Assembly (NCBI GenBank): GCA_001599975.1
Contig: BCIO01000004.1
Span: forward strand, 2,701,328-2,765,327
Direction: 5' to 3'
DNA: 64,000 nucleotides
Origin: Cystobasidiopsis lactophilus
Lineage: Eukaryota > Basidiomycota > Agaricostilbomycetes > Agaricostilbales > Chionosphaeraceae
This document shows positions 10,785-22,047 of this stretch, piece by piece. Both the position numbers and the translations under genes were made by a program. Every line of letters begins with the position of its first letter. Position 1 is the stretch's first letter. The notes under the pieces are model-generated. The model saw only the letters and a list, made by a program, of their open reading frames with translations. It was not told the DNA's origin and did not search any database.

Positions 10785-11960
10785 TTACTTGTTGACAGTC
10801 GCCACTTGCTCCAAAACGTCCCGGCAGATTTCGGTCGGTCCGCGCTCCTGCTCCATCCAATCCGCCACATCCTCCAGAGTCAGCTTCTGGTCATGTCCTA
10901 CTTTTTGGGTGCCATAAACGACCTCTGAGATGTATCCACGGGTTGTGAAAAACCCTCTAGAGTTGTAGGGGCAGCTCTCGTGAATGAGGTAAACGGCGCA
11001 AGGCTGCAAATTAACATTCGATCAGCTCTCGCCCTGTATTAGCCCTATAGAAAGAAACTTACTGCACAAAGCTCGGGTGTAGCATCCTTGACTTGCTCGA
11101 GGATGGCGGGGTCGGTGATGTTCCTCTTCATAGCCGCTGTGGTCGCCGAAGGACCCATCGCGTTGATCTGAATGCCGACGTGGCGGCCTTCCAGTCCCAA
11201 AGAGCGTGCAAAAGACATCTGAGCCGCTTTTGCAGCGGTGTACTGTGCAAAATGTCACTGGAGGGTCTTTTGCCACTGTGTGCGAGCTCACATTGGCCCA
11301 TTCTTCGAGGCCGAACAAGGACGTCGAGCTGATATTGAGGATGCGACCGTAATTGGCAGCCACCATGTGGGGCCAAACGGCCTTGATCATCATGACCGGT
11401 CCCCAGTAGTGCATCTGCGGATTGGCTTGAGCAAAGCGACCGCCGCCTCGCAAAGAACCATCTCACCTCAAACAGCTTGCGCATGTCGTCCACCGTCGTC
11501 TCGGCAAACTTTCGCTGGTAGGCGAAGCCAGCGCTGTTGATGAGACCATCGATCTTAGTGGAGTGTCAGCGCTCCTCGCCGACCACCTTGTTCGCCGCGT
11601 CCACTCACCTTTCCGTACTTAGCGATGACTTTCTCCACCAACTCTTTGATGTCGGACTCGCTCGTGATGCTCCCTACGTAACCAATGTGTTGGCCCCCGT
11701 TTTTGGCGAGCGTTTGCGCAAAATCGACAACGCCCGGGTTCTGCTGCTTCGTTAGCAGCATCGGACCATTGACGAAAGCACTCACCAAGTCAAAGCAGAC
11801 CAGCGAAGCCCCGCGCTCGGCCAGCAGTTTGGAGTAGGCACCTCCGAGCTCGCCGTTCGCTGCGACGAGATTCAGCGTCGGCTCAGCTCCGGGAACGTCG
11901 CCGCTCACCGCCAGTGACGATGACAACGCGACCTGCAAAGCTGAGCTGTTCTCGAGGCAT
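10785..11960 (-). CDS. Short-chain dehydrogenase/reductase, MFE-2 SDR-like
   Basis: This is an NAD(P)-dependent SDR. The start MPREQLSFAGRVVIVTG leads across an intron into ANGELGGAYSKLLAERGASLVCFDL, a Rossmann-fold dinucleotide site. After HIGYVGSITSES come MMIKAVWPHMVAANYGRILNISS, the catalytic-serine strand, and YTAAK, the YxxxK catalytic pair, followed by SLGLEGRHVGIQINAMGPSA. It resembles the SDR units of the multifunctional beta-oxidation enzyme at 24685-28413 but stands alone. A C-terminal tail with TTRGYISEVVYGTQKVG also resembles those enzymes. The protein ends VNK, not a PTS1. It may oxidise a 3-hydroxyacyl-CoA or a ring alcohol; the substrate cannot be told from sequence. At least four introns. 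Confidence 0.83.
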
Positions 11961-12155
11961 TTTTGAACTTATCAAGACCAAACAGGTCAAGCAGCAAAGC
12001 CGGGAAGTTCTGCGAGCTGCAAGCGTCGGTCCGAGGGGCGCTCCACCAGCGCCACCTCTTTCGAAATATTGCTCTCTTTTGTGCTGTCAGCGGCTCTGGG
12101 ATTGCAGCAGCATATGAAGAGGCAGCTAAGATACACAGTCGGTGGGAATAAGGGT

Positions 12156-13779
12156 CTACTTTTCCTGGACGAAGTCCAAGTACTGCAGCACAGGCTCGCG
12201 CAACGTCTCAGACCAGATTGGATCTTCCTCCTATGGCCAACGAGTTAGTCACCTTTGAAAAAAAGGGAGAGCAAGACTCCCTCGCCTTGTTCACTACGTT
12301 ATAGTCAAAGCCGTGCTGTGCACCTTCGACCATTCGCAAAACGGCGGGCACGCCAAGACGGTCCAGCTCCGCTTTCCATGTCTTCGTATCGGAAGGGGGA
12401 GATGCCGTATCTGCAGTTCCGTGGAATAAAACAGTTGGAGGGTGCTCCGAAGACCTTTGCGCCTCGTGCGTCAGGAAGGCTCCTCTGCCTCTGAGGAAAG
12501 GATGCTCACAGCGTATGAAGCGGGAAGTCTGTCTTAGGCTCTAAGACACTGCATATCATTGAGACTTTGATGCTCACATTTATGTAACTGCGGGGGAATC
12601 GCAGCCTTGCGCTCCTCGAAAGTCTTGCAAGCGGACAGCTTCTCGCTGAGCCCAGTGGTGGACGCGATAGCGTTAGCCCACTGGCCGTATTGAATCAAAT
12701 GGATACAGCTAAGATGAGAGGATCAAGACGGCCTCAATCGAAGCCCTAGATCATGTCGCAACCTACTATGTGTTGCGGTGCAACAGGACTTGCCGCTCCT
12801 CAGCGCTCATGGGAATGTCGTCGTCTTTGGTCTTTATGAAACCTATGAGCTCCGTGCTGCAGACAGGCTCCAGGTCGTGCAAGTCTGGCGAAGTTTCGCG
12901 TCAGCTAACCCGAGCCAGCGCCGAAGGGAATTCCATACAGGCCAGCTTTTCGGGCGATTCGGTCTGAACGCCAAACACAGGCTGCCCAGGGGCAGGAGTG
13001 TTGAAGTCTACGCCCAGTCAGTCACATAGAATGCTTGAAGATGCCAGTGCATACAGGGTCCATCCAGAAAGGGCATGCCATACAGCGCCAAAACAGCCTT
13101 TACTGGGGCAACTTGCGCAAGCACTGCAACGTTCCAAGTGCCTCCACTGAGACCAAGGATCTAGAAGGGATTCAGACATTGCCGGTCAGATCTCGAAACC
13201 ACCTCACTCCGATGGATGCCTTGTCGATGGCGCAAAGGCCCTCCTTCTGAAGCTCGGCCGACAGGTTGTTGGCAATCCAGTTGAAGGCATCAAGGCTAGG
13301 CGACATTGCAAGCCACAATGTCAGAATGACACGACCGGGTTGGAAGCCAGTTAAGCGTCACCGACCTGTCTTCCAGGATTTCATCCGGAGTCGAGCTGGG
13401 CAAGAGCCGATAATCTGTGCTGACACAAACTATGCCTCGCCCTAAAGCCTCGTCGATCAAGTAGTTGGGTAGCCTGCTGTAGCGATTGCCACCCGTCCTG
13501 CTCGGCCATGTTCAATCTCACAGTCAGCGCGTCGGAACGGCCCCGAGACACATACAACCCGCCCTACAGATCTTTATCAATGTACTGACGACTACAGAGT
13601 GGAGTGAGCCTCACAGGGTGAAAATTGAGCAAAGCCGGACATGGTTGACCCTTTGGAACCAGCTTGCTCGCCCATACGGTCAAGCTTATCTCGAGATTGT
13701 CGACTTTCTTGAAGACGTAATCAGCAGTAAAAGCAGCGTCGATGCGTGGGAAGGCCCCCTCTGGCCTTAGAGACGCCAT
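12156..13779 (-). CDS. Alpha/beta hydrolase (HSL/esterase-like)
   Basis: This is a serine hydrolase of the alpha/beta fold. It starts MASLRPEGAFPRIDAAF, followed by YVFKKVDNLEISLTV and PALLNFH. Splicing introns with GTGAGG and GTATGT donors joins LNFHPGGL to TGGNRYSRLPNYLIDEALGRG, so the usual HGGG oxyanion loop reads HPGG here. The nucleophile elbow is GLSGG, the acid is in HGTAD and the histidine in EGAQHGFD. The end is EEDPIWSETLREPVLQYL. The exons have to be pieced together over many introns, so boundaries between 12250 and 13050 are approximate. It is divergent from a second hydrolase with 107 bp between starts. It likely cuts an ester or lactone (inference from neighbours). Confidence 0.75.
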
Positions 13780-13886
13780 GGCTCGTCGACAACGAAAGTG
13801 GGCGGCATCTCCATCGAAAGCCGGCGGTCGGTGCGTTGTCTCACTGGCGGCGCGCTCCTCTGCGGTGGACGACCAACATACATCCT
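13780..13886. promoter_or_regulatory. Shared divergent promoter, two alpha/beta hydrolases
   Basis: Only 107 bp separate the two hydrolase start codons. One GCCGGC palindrome lies at 13820-13825. The short spacing argues for joint regulation. Confidence 0.55.
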
Positions 13887-15213
13887 ATGGCAGCACTAGA
13901 AGAGCAGGCAGCGCGCGAGAAGGCTCTCATAGACCCTCAGTTCCATGGCTTTTACGATCTTTTGCCGTTTAATCAGACAGTCGACGCCGAGTCGTTCGCC
14001 CGAGCCCAGGCTGGTGGCTCTTTGTCCGCCAGGTTGCTCGCCACGAAACCACCCCTAGATGATCGCTTGGTCATGACTGAGATCAAGGACGAGAACGTGG
14101 AGGGCTTTTACTACCGCTTGAAGGGCCAAGAAGCTCCCCGAGGTGGTCTTCTTTGGTTTCATGTAAGAGGGACACATCAACCGTCTCTAGTAGAGCAGTC
14201 TGGTTTACGGAGGCGATTCACAGGGAGGAGGGTACATCCTTGGCCATCCCATGATGCAAGAGGTTTGTGGCTTGCAGCTCCTGAGCAGCTTTGTCAGTTT
14301 TGAACGCCAAAAGAAAACAGTCGCTTTATGCTGCCTTCATCCTCGAAACTGGTCTGGCTGTTTTTGCTGCCCGCTATCGCCTCGCCCCAGCGAACCCGTT
14401 TCCTGCAGGTCGGTGCTGCACGGCCTGTTTTTCGTCACACTCCTGATGCACTTCAATGCCGGTAGCTCTCGAAGATGCAACTGCGGCGCTCGGTTGGTTC
14501 TCGAAAGAGATTGGCTCAGTTCCAATAGCTGTTGGTGGCGCATCGGCGGGTGGGGGGTTGGCTTTGGCGACGGCGCTCTACAACCGTGACCACCAGCGCA
14601 TACCGGTAACCACCCTCATTCTCAACATTCCATTCCTGTCGCCTACGGCTGGCTATTCTATGCAGCATAACAAGGTCAACAAGATCTGGTATGTTGGGAT
14701 GCATTTCACCACAGAGCACCCTTTGAAGCTGTAGTCGTCACACAGGAGCAGAGAGAACGCCGCCTTTGCATCTTCAGTTTACACGCCTCCGGGCACCCTG
14801 GACGACGAACACTACGCGTGGCCGGCGGAGCATTCCAACTTCAGCGACCTGCCGCCCACTCAATTCAACGTTGCAGAACACGGTGAGTTGTGTATCTACA
14901 CTAACAGTATAACTTATTAATTTTTCTGGGTAACAGATGTTCTTCGAGACAGCGCTATCGACGTGGCCCTCAAAGTGATGAAGGAGAGCGCAAATGGTGC
15001 CGAACTCCTTGTGAGCTAGCCAGCGATCTGGCTTACATCAAAGCTCAATTAAACGCCTTGCCCCAGGTTCGAAAGGGCACCTTCCATGGCTATGAAGCTC
15101 TCATTTCTGCACCGATCACTCAGGAGCAGCTGGCAGCCACTATCCGGTTCTTGCGTCGCCACATGGGTCTTGAAGAAGGCAAAGCGCTGGACAAAGGCAA
15201 AGGCAAAGCGTGA
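13887..15213 (+). CDS. Alpha/beta hydrolase, hormone-sensitive-lipase family
   Basis: This is an HSL-type (family IV) esterase. It starts MAALEEQAAREKALIDPQF. The conserved sequence WFHGGGYILGHP forms the oxyanion hole after splicing, ARYRLAPANPFPA follows, and the nucleophile elbow is GGASAGGGLALA. The acid and base lie in FNVAEHDVLRDSA (Asp) and KGTFHGYEAL (His), so the triad is complete. The protein ends KGKGKA, no peroxisomal signal. Likely introns lie near 14164, 14265, 14410, 14690, 14882 and 15013. Its substrate is probably a short or medium ester; next to a BVMO-type gene it could hydrolyse the ester or lactone that enzyme makes (inference). Confidence 0.86.
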
Positions 15214-15652
15214 AGCCTGACTAGAATAGCGAGATCAGGCAGGTGGTGCTGCCACAACTTCCCGGAGCCTTTCAATTAGGTTCGCGAGGACGCCTTTGAA
15301 TGCATTGCAAGGCACGGTGTCGTCCAACTAGACATCAACTATCAATTGTAATGCACGAGCTACATCGTCCAATATTGGAGAGGACCGTCACCTCTGTTTG
15401 AGAGTTGACGCGGCGTTGGCTTTGCCGACTCTGAGTTCGCTCGATCCCTTGGTGCTCTTCGACGAGCAAGCTTCCTTTTATGCGCCGACGCGGAAGCCGG
15501 TTCGCAAGCCCTGAAGCGCTTCAACTTTGACATGCGCTGGTCATTCGGCAGTGGCCCCTCCGCAAATTCGAGCCGGTCGGTAAATAAAGTGCGCTGCAGG
15601 ATAGCCAGACCGAGTTGACCTGTTGGCTCTAGTCCATTAACTCTGCACCGAA
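15214..15652. other. Intergenic, upstream region of the BVMO-type gene
   Basis: About 440 bp with no supported gene. It holds the terminator of the hydrolase and the promoter of the monooxygenase. GCCGGT occurs twice (about 15497 and 15573). I see no clear TATA box or repeat. Confidence 0.5.
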
Positions 15653-18309
15653 ATGAGCGTTGTTCTTAACGGAGACGGCAAGAAAGCAGCCAGCCAAGGC
15701 GTGGAAGTGGATGATGCTCTCATCCGCAAGGCCTTGGATGGCGCCAACTTGAATGCCGTCCGACTGGCCCTGTACCAAATGACCAACGACGAATCCTTGC
15801 TGACGGATATCAAGACCGAGCATCGACTGGTCCGAGGCGGCGCTCTCATCCAGACTGCCGTTGCGGCCGAGGACGAGGAGTCAGTGCGATTTCTTTTGTT
15901 GCCGGCAGCGCATTCGTTCTTTGCCTCTCCGGTCTCGCTTTCGGACGTGTGTCCTCATCTATGTTTCTCGAACGTTTAGGAAAGTCAAGGACAAGGCGTT
16001 CGAGTGGCTCAAGCACGACAGGCACAGCGTGGAAACGCCGCCTCCTCCGTCCAAGCAGCGCTCCCGAGAGCTCATGAGCAACTACCTTAGCGAGCCCGTC
16101 AAGGACGTTGAGTTTGAGTTTAATTACGAAGTGGGTTCCTTTCTGTTCAGGAAAAAGGCAAGCTGTTGACCCGATTCGGCCCTCTGCAGGAGCTGGCTTT
16201 CGAGGACTTCCCGCGCGAGGCCAAGTGGAAGGCCGGCCCGCCTCCAGAATCCGTTCGCAATGCCTTCAAGGTCCTCGTCGTCGGAGCAGGTATCAACGGC
16301 ATCGGTATTGGGTGAGAGCGGCTCTTGCGACAAGCATTGGTATGCTAAAGCACGTCCTACAGCATTCAACTAAAGCGGCTCGGCATTCCGTTCACCATCA
16401 TTGATAAGGACACAACATTTGGCGGAACATGGTCTGTCATGTCTTGCTTGCCTGCGCTTGTTGTTGATACGTCGCGATGGCAGGCACATCAACCAGTACC
16501 CTGACTGTCGCGTGGACACCCCCTCGCACTTGTTTCAGTGGAAGTTTGAGAAAGTGAGCAGCTTTATATGCCGGACTGTCGTTCAAAGCTGAGCGATGGC
16601 GCGGGCAGAACTATCCCTGGAGCGGTAAGATCGCTTTTTCTTGGCACACCGACGGTGGCGCTTATTATAGGAGCAGAGTACTTCGCTGCCGCATCAGAGA
16701 CGCTGCGATATCTTACTCACTGCGTCGACAAGTACGACATCCGCTCTCATTTCATCTTCAACGTCGAGTCCAAGCAAGCCATCTGGGACCCAAATTCGAA
16801 AACCTGGAAGGTGGACGTCGAGTACAAGGACGGCCGCAAGGAGCAGATGGAGGCCAATGTGGTTGTCTCTTGCTCCGGTTCGCTGTCTAACCCCAAGCCT
16901 CCCGACATGCCGGGCTGGAAAGACTTCAAGGGCAAGATCTTCCACACCCAAGCTTGGGACCATTCAGCAAAGACCGAAGGCGCTCGAGTGGCTGTCATTG
17001 GTACCGGGTCCACTGGTGTCCAGCTCATCCCTGTCGTTGCCCGAGATGCCGGAAACCTGACCGTTTATCAGCGAACGTGAGAGCGGTCTCGCATGACACT
17101 TCCGTCGCCTTTCTCACCTGATTGCCATTCCAGACCACAATGGATTACAGCTATGGCAGGCTACCGCACACTCATCACCGAAGACGTTCGTTGGCTGTTT
17201 GACAATTTGCCGTACTATTGGAACTGGCACTGCTTCTCTGTGCATGTCGCAGTAAGGCCGGCTTAGTCGTCTGCTCTTCCCTTCGCTGAACAGGTGGTCT
17301 CTCAGTCCCAACAGCTGCACGGTCTCCAAAAAGTGGACCGCGAATGGCAAGCAAAGGGCGGCTTGATCTCGGAACGCAACGACAAGATCCGCGCCGGTCT
17401 CACCTCCTACATCCAATCCAAAGTCGGCGACAAGCCCGAGATCTACAAAAAGGTGCTACCGGACTACGCTCCGTTGGTTCGCCGTCTAGTAAGTCGACCC
17501 GAAGACCTGTGCGCCGCTGCTCAATTGACTGATGCCCTCTTATCAGGTTGTGGACAATGGCTTCTACGACGCTCTCAATCGTGACAACGTCGATCTTGTG
17601 GCACACGGGATCGACCGCATCACCGAGAAGGGCATCATCGCCAAAGACGGCGTCGAGCGGGAGCACGACATCATCGTCATGGCCCTCGGCTTCGATGTCA
17701 ACAACTTCTTCTTCCCCATGAAATACATCGGGCGAAATGGCGTCGAGATACACGAAGCCTGGAAGAAGGACGGCCCGAGGAGCTACTTGGGCATGGCCCA
17801 CCTTGATCAGCCCAACTTTTTCTCCGCGCTGGGTCCTAAGTGCGTCTTCCCACGTTCTACTGAAGTGCTGCAAGCTGATACGATACTTCAGCCATGCCCC
17901 TCGAGCTGGCGGCCTTTACTCCTGGGCCGAGATTTGGTGCAAGTACATCTGCCAGGCCATTGTCGGCATGATCGAGAATGGCTACACCACCATGACTATC
18001 AAGCAAGAGCCCTACGACAAATATCAGACTCTCCTAGGTGTGTTTATCCACAGTGGCGTGTGTTCAGGTGGGGTTTGACCTGGACGTTTTGCACAGACGC
18101 CCAACTGAAGGACGCCATTTGGTCCGAGCCCGGCCACAGCTACTATGTAAACTCTTTTGGCCGCCCCAACATTAACAACCCAGTGAGTATCGCTCCATTC
18201 TGCGGAAGCTTGGTATCGAGCTCATCGCGCTTGCCTACAGTTCACAATGTGGGAGGCGCAAGTGCTCACCCAGAATGTCAAGTGGGAAGACTATGAGCTT
18301 GAGAAGTAG
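15653..18309 (+). CDS. Baeyer-Villiger-type flavin monooxygenase, HAPMO-like
   Basis: This class B flavoprotein would insert oxygen next to a ketone to give an ester or lactone. The first FAD site is VLVVGAGINGIGIG, followed by FTIIDKDTTFGGTW; the BVMO fingerprint FxGxxxHxxxW is present as FKGKIFHTQAWDH; the NADPH site is VAVIGTGSTGVQ. MALGFDVNNFF is the usual late motif. About 150 residues precede the first Rossmann motif, beginning MSVVLNGDGKKA with IRKALDGANLNAVRLALYQ, as in 4-hydroxyacetophenone-type enzymes. The end is WEDYELEK, no PTS1. Roughly ten short introns. Substrate unknown; ketone rings of terpenoids or sterols are plausible from context. Confidence 0.88.
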
Positions 18310-18605
18310 ACGCTCTTATTGCATAGATCTTTCTGTATCGCTTCCTACCATCTGCTGCAATATTGACCCTCGAGCTTTACACACGAATCGAAGTCCCTCT
18401 GCTTGCTTCGCTTGCCACACTCTCAATTCGGCCGACTTTGACCTCGCTTCAAGCACGGACATTCAACGGTGCCGTAAAACAATCCTGCTAGCATGCACCG
18501 GTGCCGTCGAAGACATGTGATTTGAGACCGGCGGCAAAGGTTCGAGCTCCGCCAAAACAGCAAAGGGGCGCGGATTCCTCTTGTCCCTGCTTCACAAGTC
18601 GAACA

Positions 18606-20275
18606 ATGGCAGCACATACCGAAGAAGTCCTGACGGTCCAGCAAGACCCTGCGAAAAAGAAAGCCGAACAGGCCAAATTGGCCCGCATTCGAGAATTGTT
18701 TGAGGACGAGAAGACCCATCCTGTAGTCAGCTTGCTCTCTCCTTGAAGGCCTACAGGCGCACCTGACCCCGCTACGAGTCCAGGTTCCGCTCAAATATGG
18801 CGACATCCCTCCCAATTACGAGTCGGTGACCAGCGAATGGCTCACCGCGACCATCAACAAGGATGACAAGGTGCCCGGCGCTCAGGTTGTCAAGCATTGG
18901 CTGGACAAACCCGACTCTGGCACCTCCAACCGTCGGAGAATCTACATGGAGTGGAACGAGGCCGGGCAAAAGGCCGGGCTTCCTGAAAGCGTGTTCTGCA
19001 AGGCGAGTCGATCGCTGACCTCCATGCGGCATCTCTCAAAGCCAGCTTTAGGGCACTGCCGAACTCATCAACCGTCTCATCTTGAGCTCTTGGGGGACTC
19101 TGACGGAGACCACGTTCTTCCAGAAGATCCGCCCTACTGTGTCCTTTGAAGCGCCCACAGCCATCTTTGCCGACTTCGACCGGGAACGCTACACCAGCAT
19201 CATCATGCTCGAAGACCTGAAAGACAAGGTCAAAGAGTTCTGCGGCAGCAAGACCTTGGTCTCCAAGGACATGAACATGAATCAACTCGAAACGCTCGCC
19301 ACCTTGCACGGCCAGTTTTACAAGAAGGTCTCGCCGATCAGCCACCTGGCCAGCTTCTGGGACCGTACCGAAAACATGATCGTCCACCACAACCTCAAGA
19401 ACGTTATCGACGAGGGCTTCCTTGCGTCGAAGGACGTTTGCCCACCCCGCTTGTACGCCCGTGGCGTCCAAGAAGTCTGGAACGCCACCGTCTTGTCCTT
19501 GCGCCGCAATCGCCATCTGGTGGAGACTGGGGTCACAGCTTGCCATGGTGACCTGCATCCTGGAAACGCAAGTTCTTCTCGCGGCCGACCTCGAACACTT
19601 TCCTCTAACATTTCAGTACAGTGGTATCAGCTCAAAGATGGCAAGATGGGGCTTTCGGACTGGCAGTGTTTGACGTAGGCCCTGTTTCCCTTCCATTTCG
19701 GCCCCATGCTGATGCTGAACCGCTTGTCCATAGGCGTGGTGCTTGGCAAAGGTGGGAGTTAGCCAGTTGCTGCTCGAGAGCCGAAAGATTCACACCCTCT
19801 CAGGGATCTGGCATACGTGATTTGCGCCAACTTGATGGTCGAGAATCGACGTGCCTGGGACAAGGAGCTCGTCAAGTTTTACTTGGAACGCCTGGCTCAT
19901 CACGGCGGACCGACCCCTTCGGAGGAGGATACCTGGAAGGAGATCCGAGGCCAGCTGCCCACCGTTCTCAGCTTGTGACTCTCTTTTTTGAGCTTTACTT
20001 ACCATGTGGCTTAAACGGATGGAGCAGCTGGACAATGACACTCACTCCTGGGCAGAGGTGATTGCCTTTCCCTGTCGTTTGAAAGCTAACCGTCTGACAA
20101 CTTGCTCAGCTTTCCCGACATGCAAACCGAAGACACTACGCTTGAGATCATTAAGCGCATCTGCTACTTTGTGCGTTGCCGTGCCTCCTTGGCATCAGCT
20201 CACAGACTGACGGCGTAATGTGGCGAGCAGATGGACGACTGCGATGCTTTGGATGTCAAGTTTGACGATTTCTAG
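18606..20275 (+). CDS. Aminoglycoside phosphotransferase-like (CHK/ecdysteroid-kinase-like) kinase
   Basis: This is a kinase-fold small-molecule phosphotransferase. It starts MAAHTEEVLTVQQDPAKKK. Visible blocks are NRRRIYMEWNEAGQKAGLPESVFCK (ATP loop and lysine region), IIMLEDLKD (hinge), TLATLHGQFYK, CHGDLHPGN (catalytic loop with Asp and Asn) and GLSDWQCL (metal-binding Asp). C-terminal blocks DLAYVICANL and FYLERLAHHGGPTPSEED recur in the two kinases at 52796 and 56081, so the three are paralogues. Unlike those, it keeps the histidine of HGD. It directly follows the monooxygenase on the same strand (about 300 bp gap). Its substrate is probably a hydroxylated lipid or terpenoid alcohol, inferred from the family and context. 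Confidence 0.84.
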
Positions 20276-20394
20276 CGGGCGATCCATTCATAGAGTGCAA
20301 CGTCGTGTTCCCTCCTTCGGGCATAAAACTGCATGTGCCCAACCCTTATCCTTTCAACCCTACGTGTACAGGTTTCAAAAACGGATTGATTGCC

Positions 20395-21594
20395 TCAGGC
20401 CTTCCCATTAGCGAGGTCCACATGCCCATTTGCATGGCCATTGGCGTAACCGTTTGCGCCCTTCAGCGGCAAAGCGTCCGCATCATCTTCGGGTGGCGGG
20501 GTCTTTGCCAGGTTGTGCTTCTTGATGTCATAGTTGATCTTGGTGCCCATGCAGAAAGCAACGAAAGCTGTACGTTGAGGTCAGCAGATGATCGAGCGCA
20601 AAGGGTGCGGGCAGCACACCAGAAAATGGCACCCTGGAATTTTCATGTTTCGACGTGAGCGCTTGCGACTTGGCACACACTGAATACTAGGGAACGTACC
20701 ATTGTTCAGGTTCGAGGAAGCGCTGCGCAAAAGAGAGCGAAATGGGATTGATGGTGGCCGTCGTTCGCCACGCTCTGCCAAAGTTGGAGCGAACATACTT
20801 GACGACCTTCTGCCACGGTCGCACGTCATTCACGAACGCTGCCATGGTTGTCAGGTAGGCCAGAGTGATGATGGGCGTGACCAAAGTGTTGCTCGCCACG
20901 ATTTGCAAAATCTGTGCGAGAAAGTAAACAACGCGTCAGTCAAGCGCTTGGGGGCCCAAATCGAGGAGCCGCTAAGGTTCACCCTGGACTTCAGATCGTT
21001 CTTGCCTGCAAAACGCGCCTGCAGCTGCCGGATCAAGACGTGGGCCAGAGGAGCGCTGATGAAGCCGCCTGCAAGACGGCATGAACGCCGCGCGATCAGC
21101 TTGCTCCCAATCAAGACTCGGTCAAAACCAACGTACCATACATTGCTAGCTTTATAGCTCTGCTGTATCTTCGGATCAGATCCAAAGGCGGGATGCCCGA
21201 CTTCTGGACATCTGGCGGTGCGACGCCTGCCAATCGGCTCGCTCTGCACAGCAGCACCGCTCTTAAAGGAATCGTCCCGCCTTGGATCCAGGAAAAGTGA
21301 AACGCACAAGATCTCTTGCAAGAAGCTGCCCGACAGGGAACGCCATCAGCCACACACATCTTGTCCGCAATCGACGATGCGCACCAAAAAAACGCCGAGG
21401 TCGCCATCTTCGTCGTCAGCGGTTTCTGTAATCGGCTTCAGGTCCCTGTGTGTGCTTCTTGATACAAGACAACATTGCATACCTTGGCCAGCCGCCTGGG
21501 AACGCACGCTCCGGTCAACGCTGGAGTGCCACTGTGCAGGTCTGGCTCACTCGTTGTAGGCCCGGATCAGCTGCTTGGCGCCGATGGCCTCCAT
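20395..21594 (-). CDS. Mpv17/PMP22-family (peroxisomal) membrane protein
   Basis: This is a small multi-pass membrane protein of the Mpv17/PXMP2 family, thought to form pores for small metabolites in peroxisomal or mitochondrial membranes. Spliced sequence begins MEAIGAKQLIRAYNERLAK, then KPLTTKMATSAFFW; later IRRYSRAIKLAMYG and GGFISAPLAHVLIRQLQ match the family, as do VTPIITLAYLTTM and INPISLSFAQRFLEPEQW. The tail after GTKINYDIKKHNLAKT is hydrophilic with NGYANGHANGH and ends ANGKA. The start at 21594 and the small second exon are inferred from splice sites. Neighbouring peroxisomal enzymes favour a peroxisomal location, but targeting is not provable here. It could let acids or CoA products cross. 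Confidence 0.82.
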
Positions 21595-22047
21595 CCTGTC
21601 CTTCAATGTGCTGTTGGTTTACGGTCAAGTGGCGTATGTTCGGCGCTTCGACGCCTGGCTGGAAGAAGGGCGAGGCTTGCTCTCTTTTTTAAATGCCGAC
21701 GATAATCCGGTAAAACCACCACCTTCCCTGCCCGCCCCTGCAGCCTGCAGCCGCCAGGAATCGCACTTCACGCTGATCTTAGCTCAGCAGAGCTTTGCCG
21801 AGGAGCGCAAGGTACTCGGTGGACGATCATGCACTGGACTTGCGAACCCATCATTTCGGCGACTCCAGCGCCCTTGTACTCAAGAGCATTGCTTCCACCG
21901 CTCGGCCTCTTCCAAACTCTTACCTCAGCTTCGGCTGAACCTCCAAAGCTAAATGCCACTGCTTGGCATGCCCCGCACGGTTCCCGGCTACTGATGGCGA
22001 CCTTGCAGAGCTCGTTTGTGCTTCTTTAACCCAGCGAGAGCAACGAC
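21595..22047. promoter_or_regulatory. Divergent intergenic region, Mpv17-like / AveC-like
   Basis: About 450 bp between divergent start codons. Short ORFs on both strands look like non-coding shadows. There are polypyrimidine stretches but no recognised motif. Confidence 0.45.

Noticed and set aside
18530-18560. tRNA B-box-like GGTTCGAGCTCC
   Set aside because: No cloverleaf can be folded around it and the consensus is not met.
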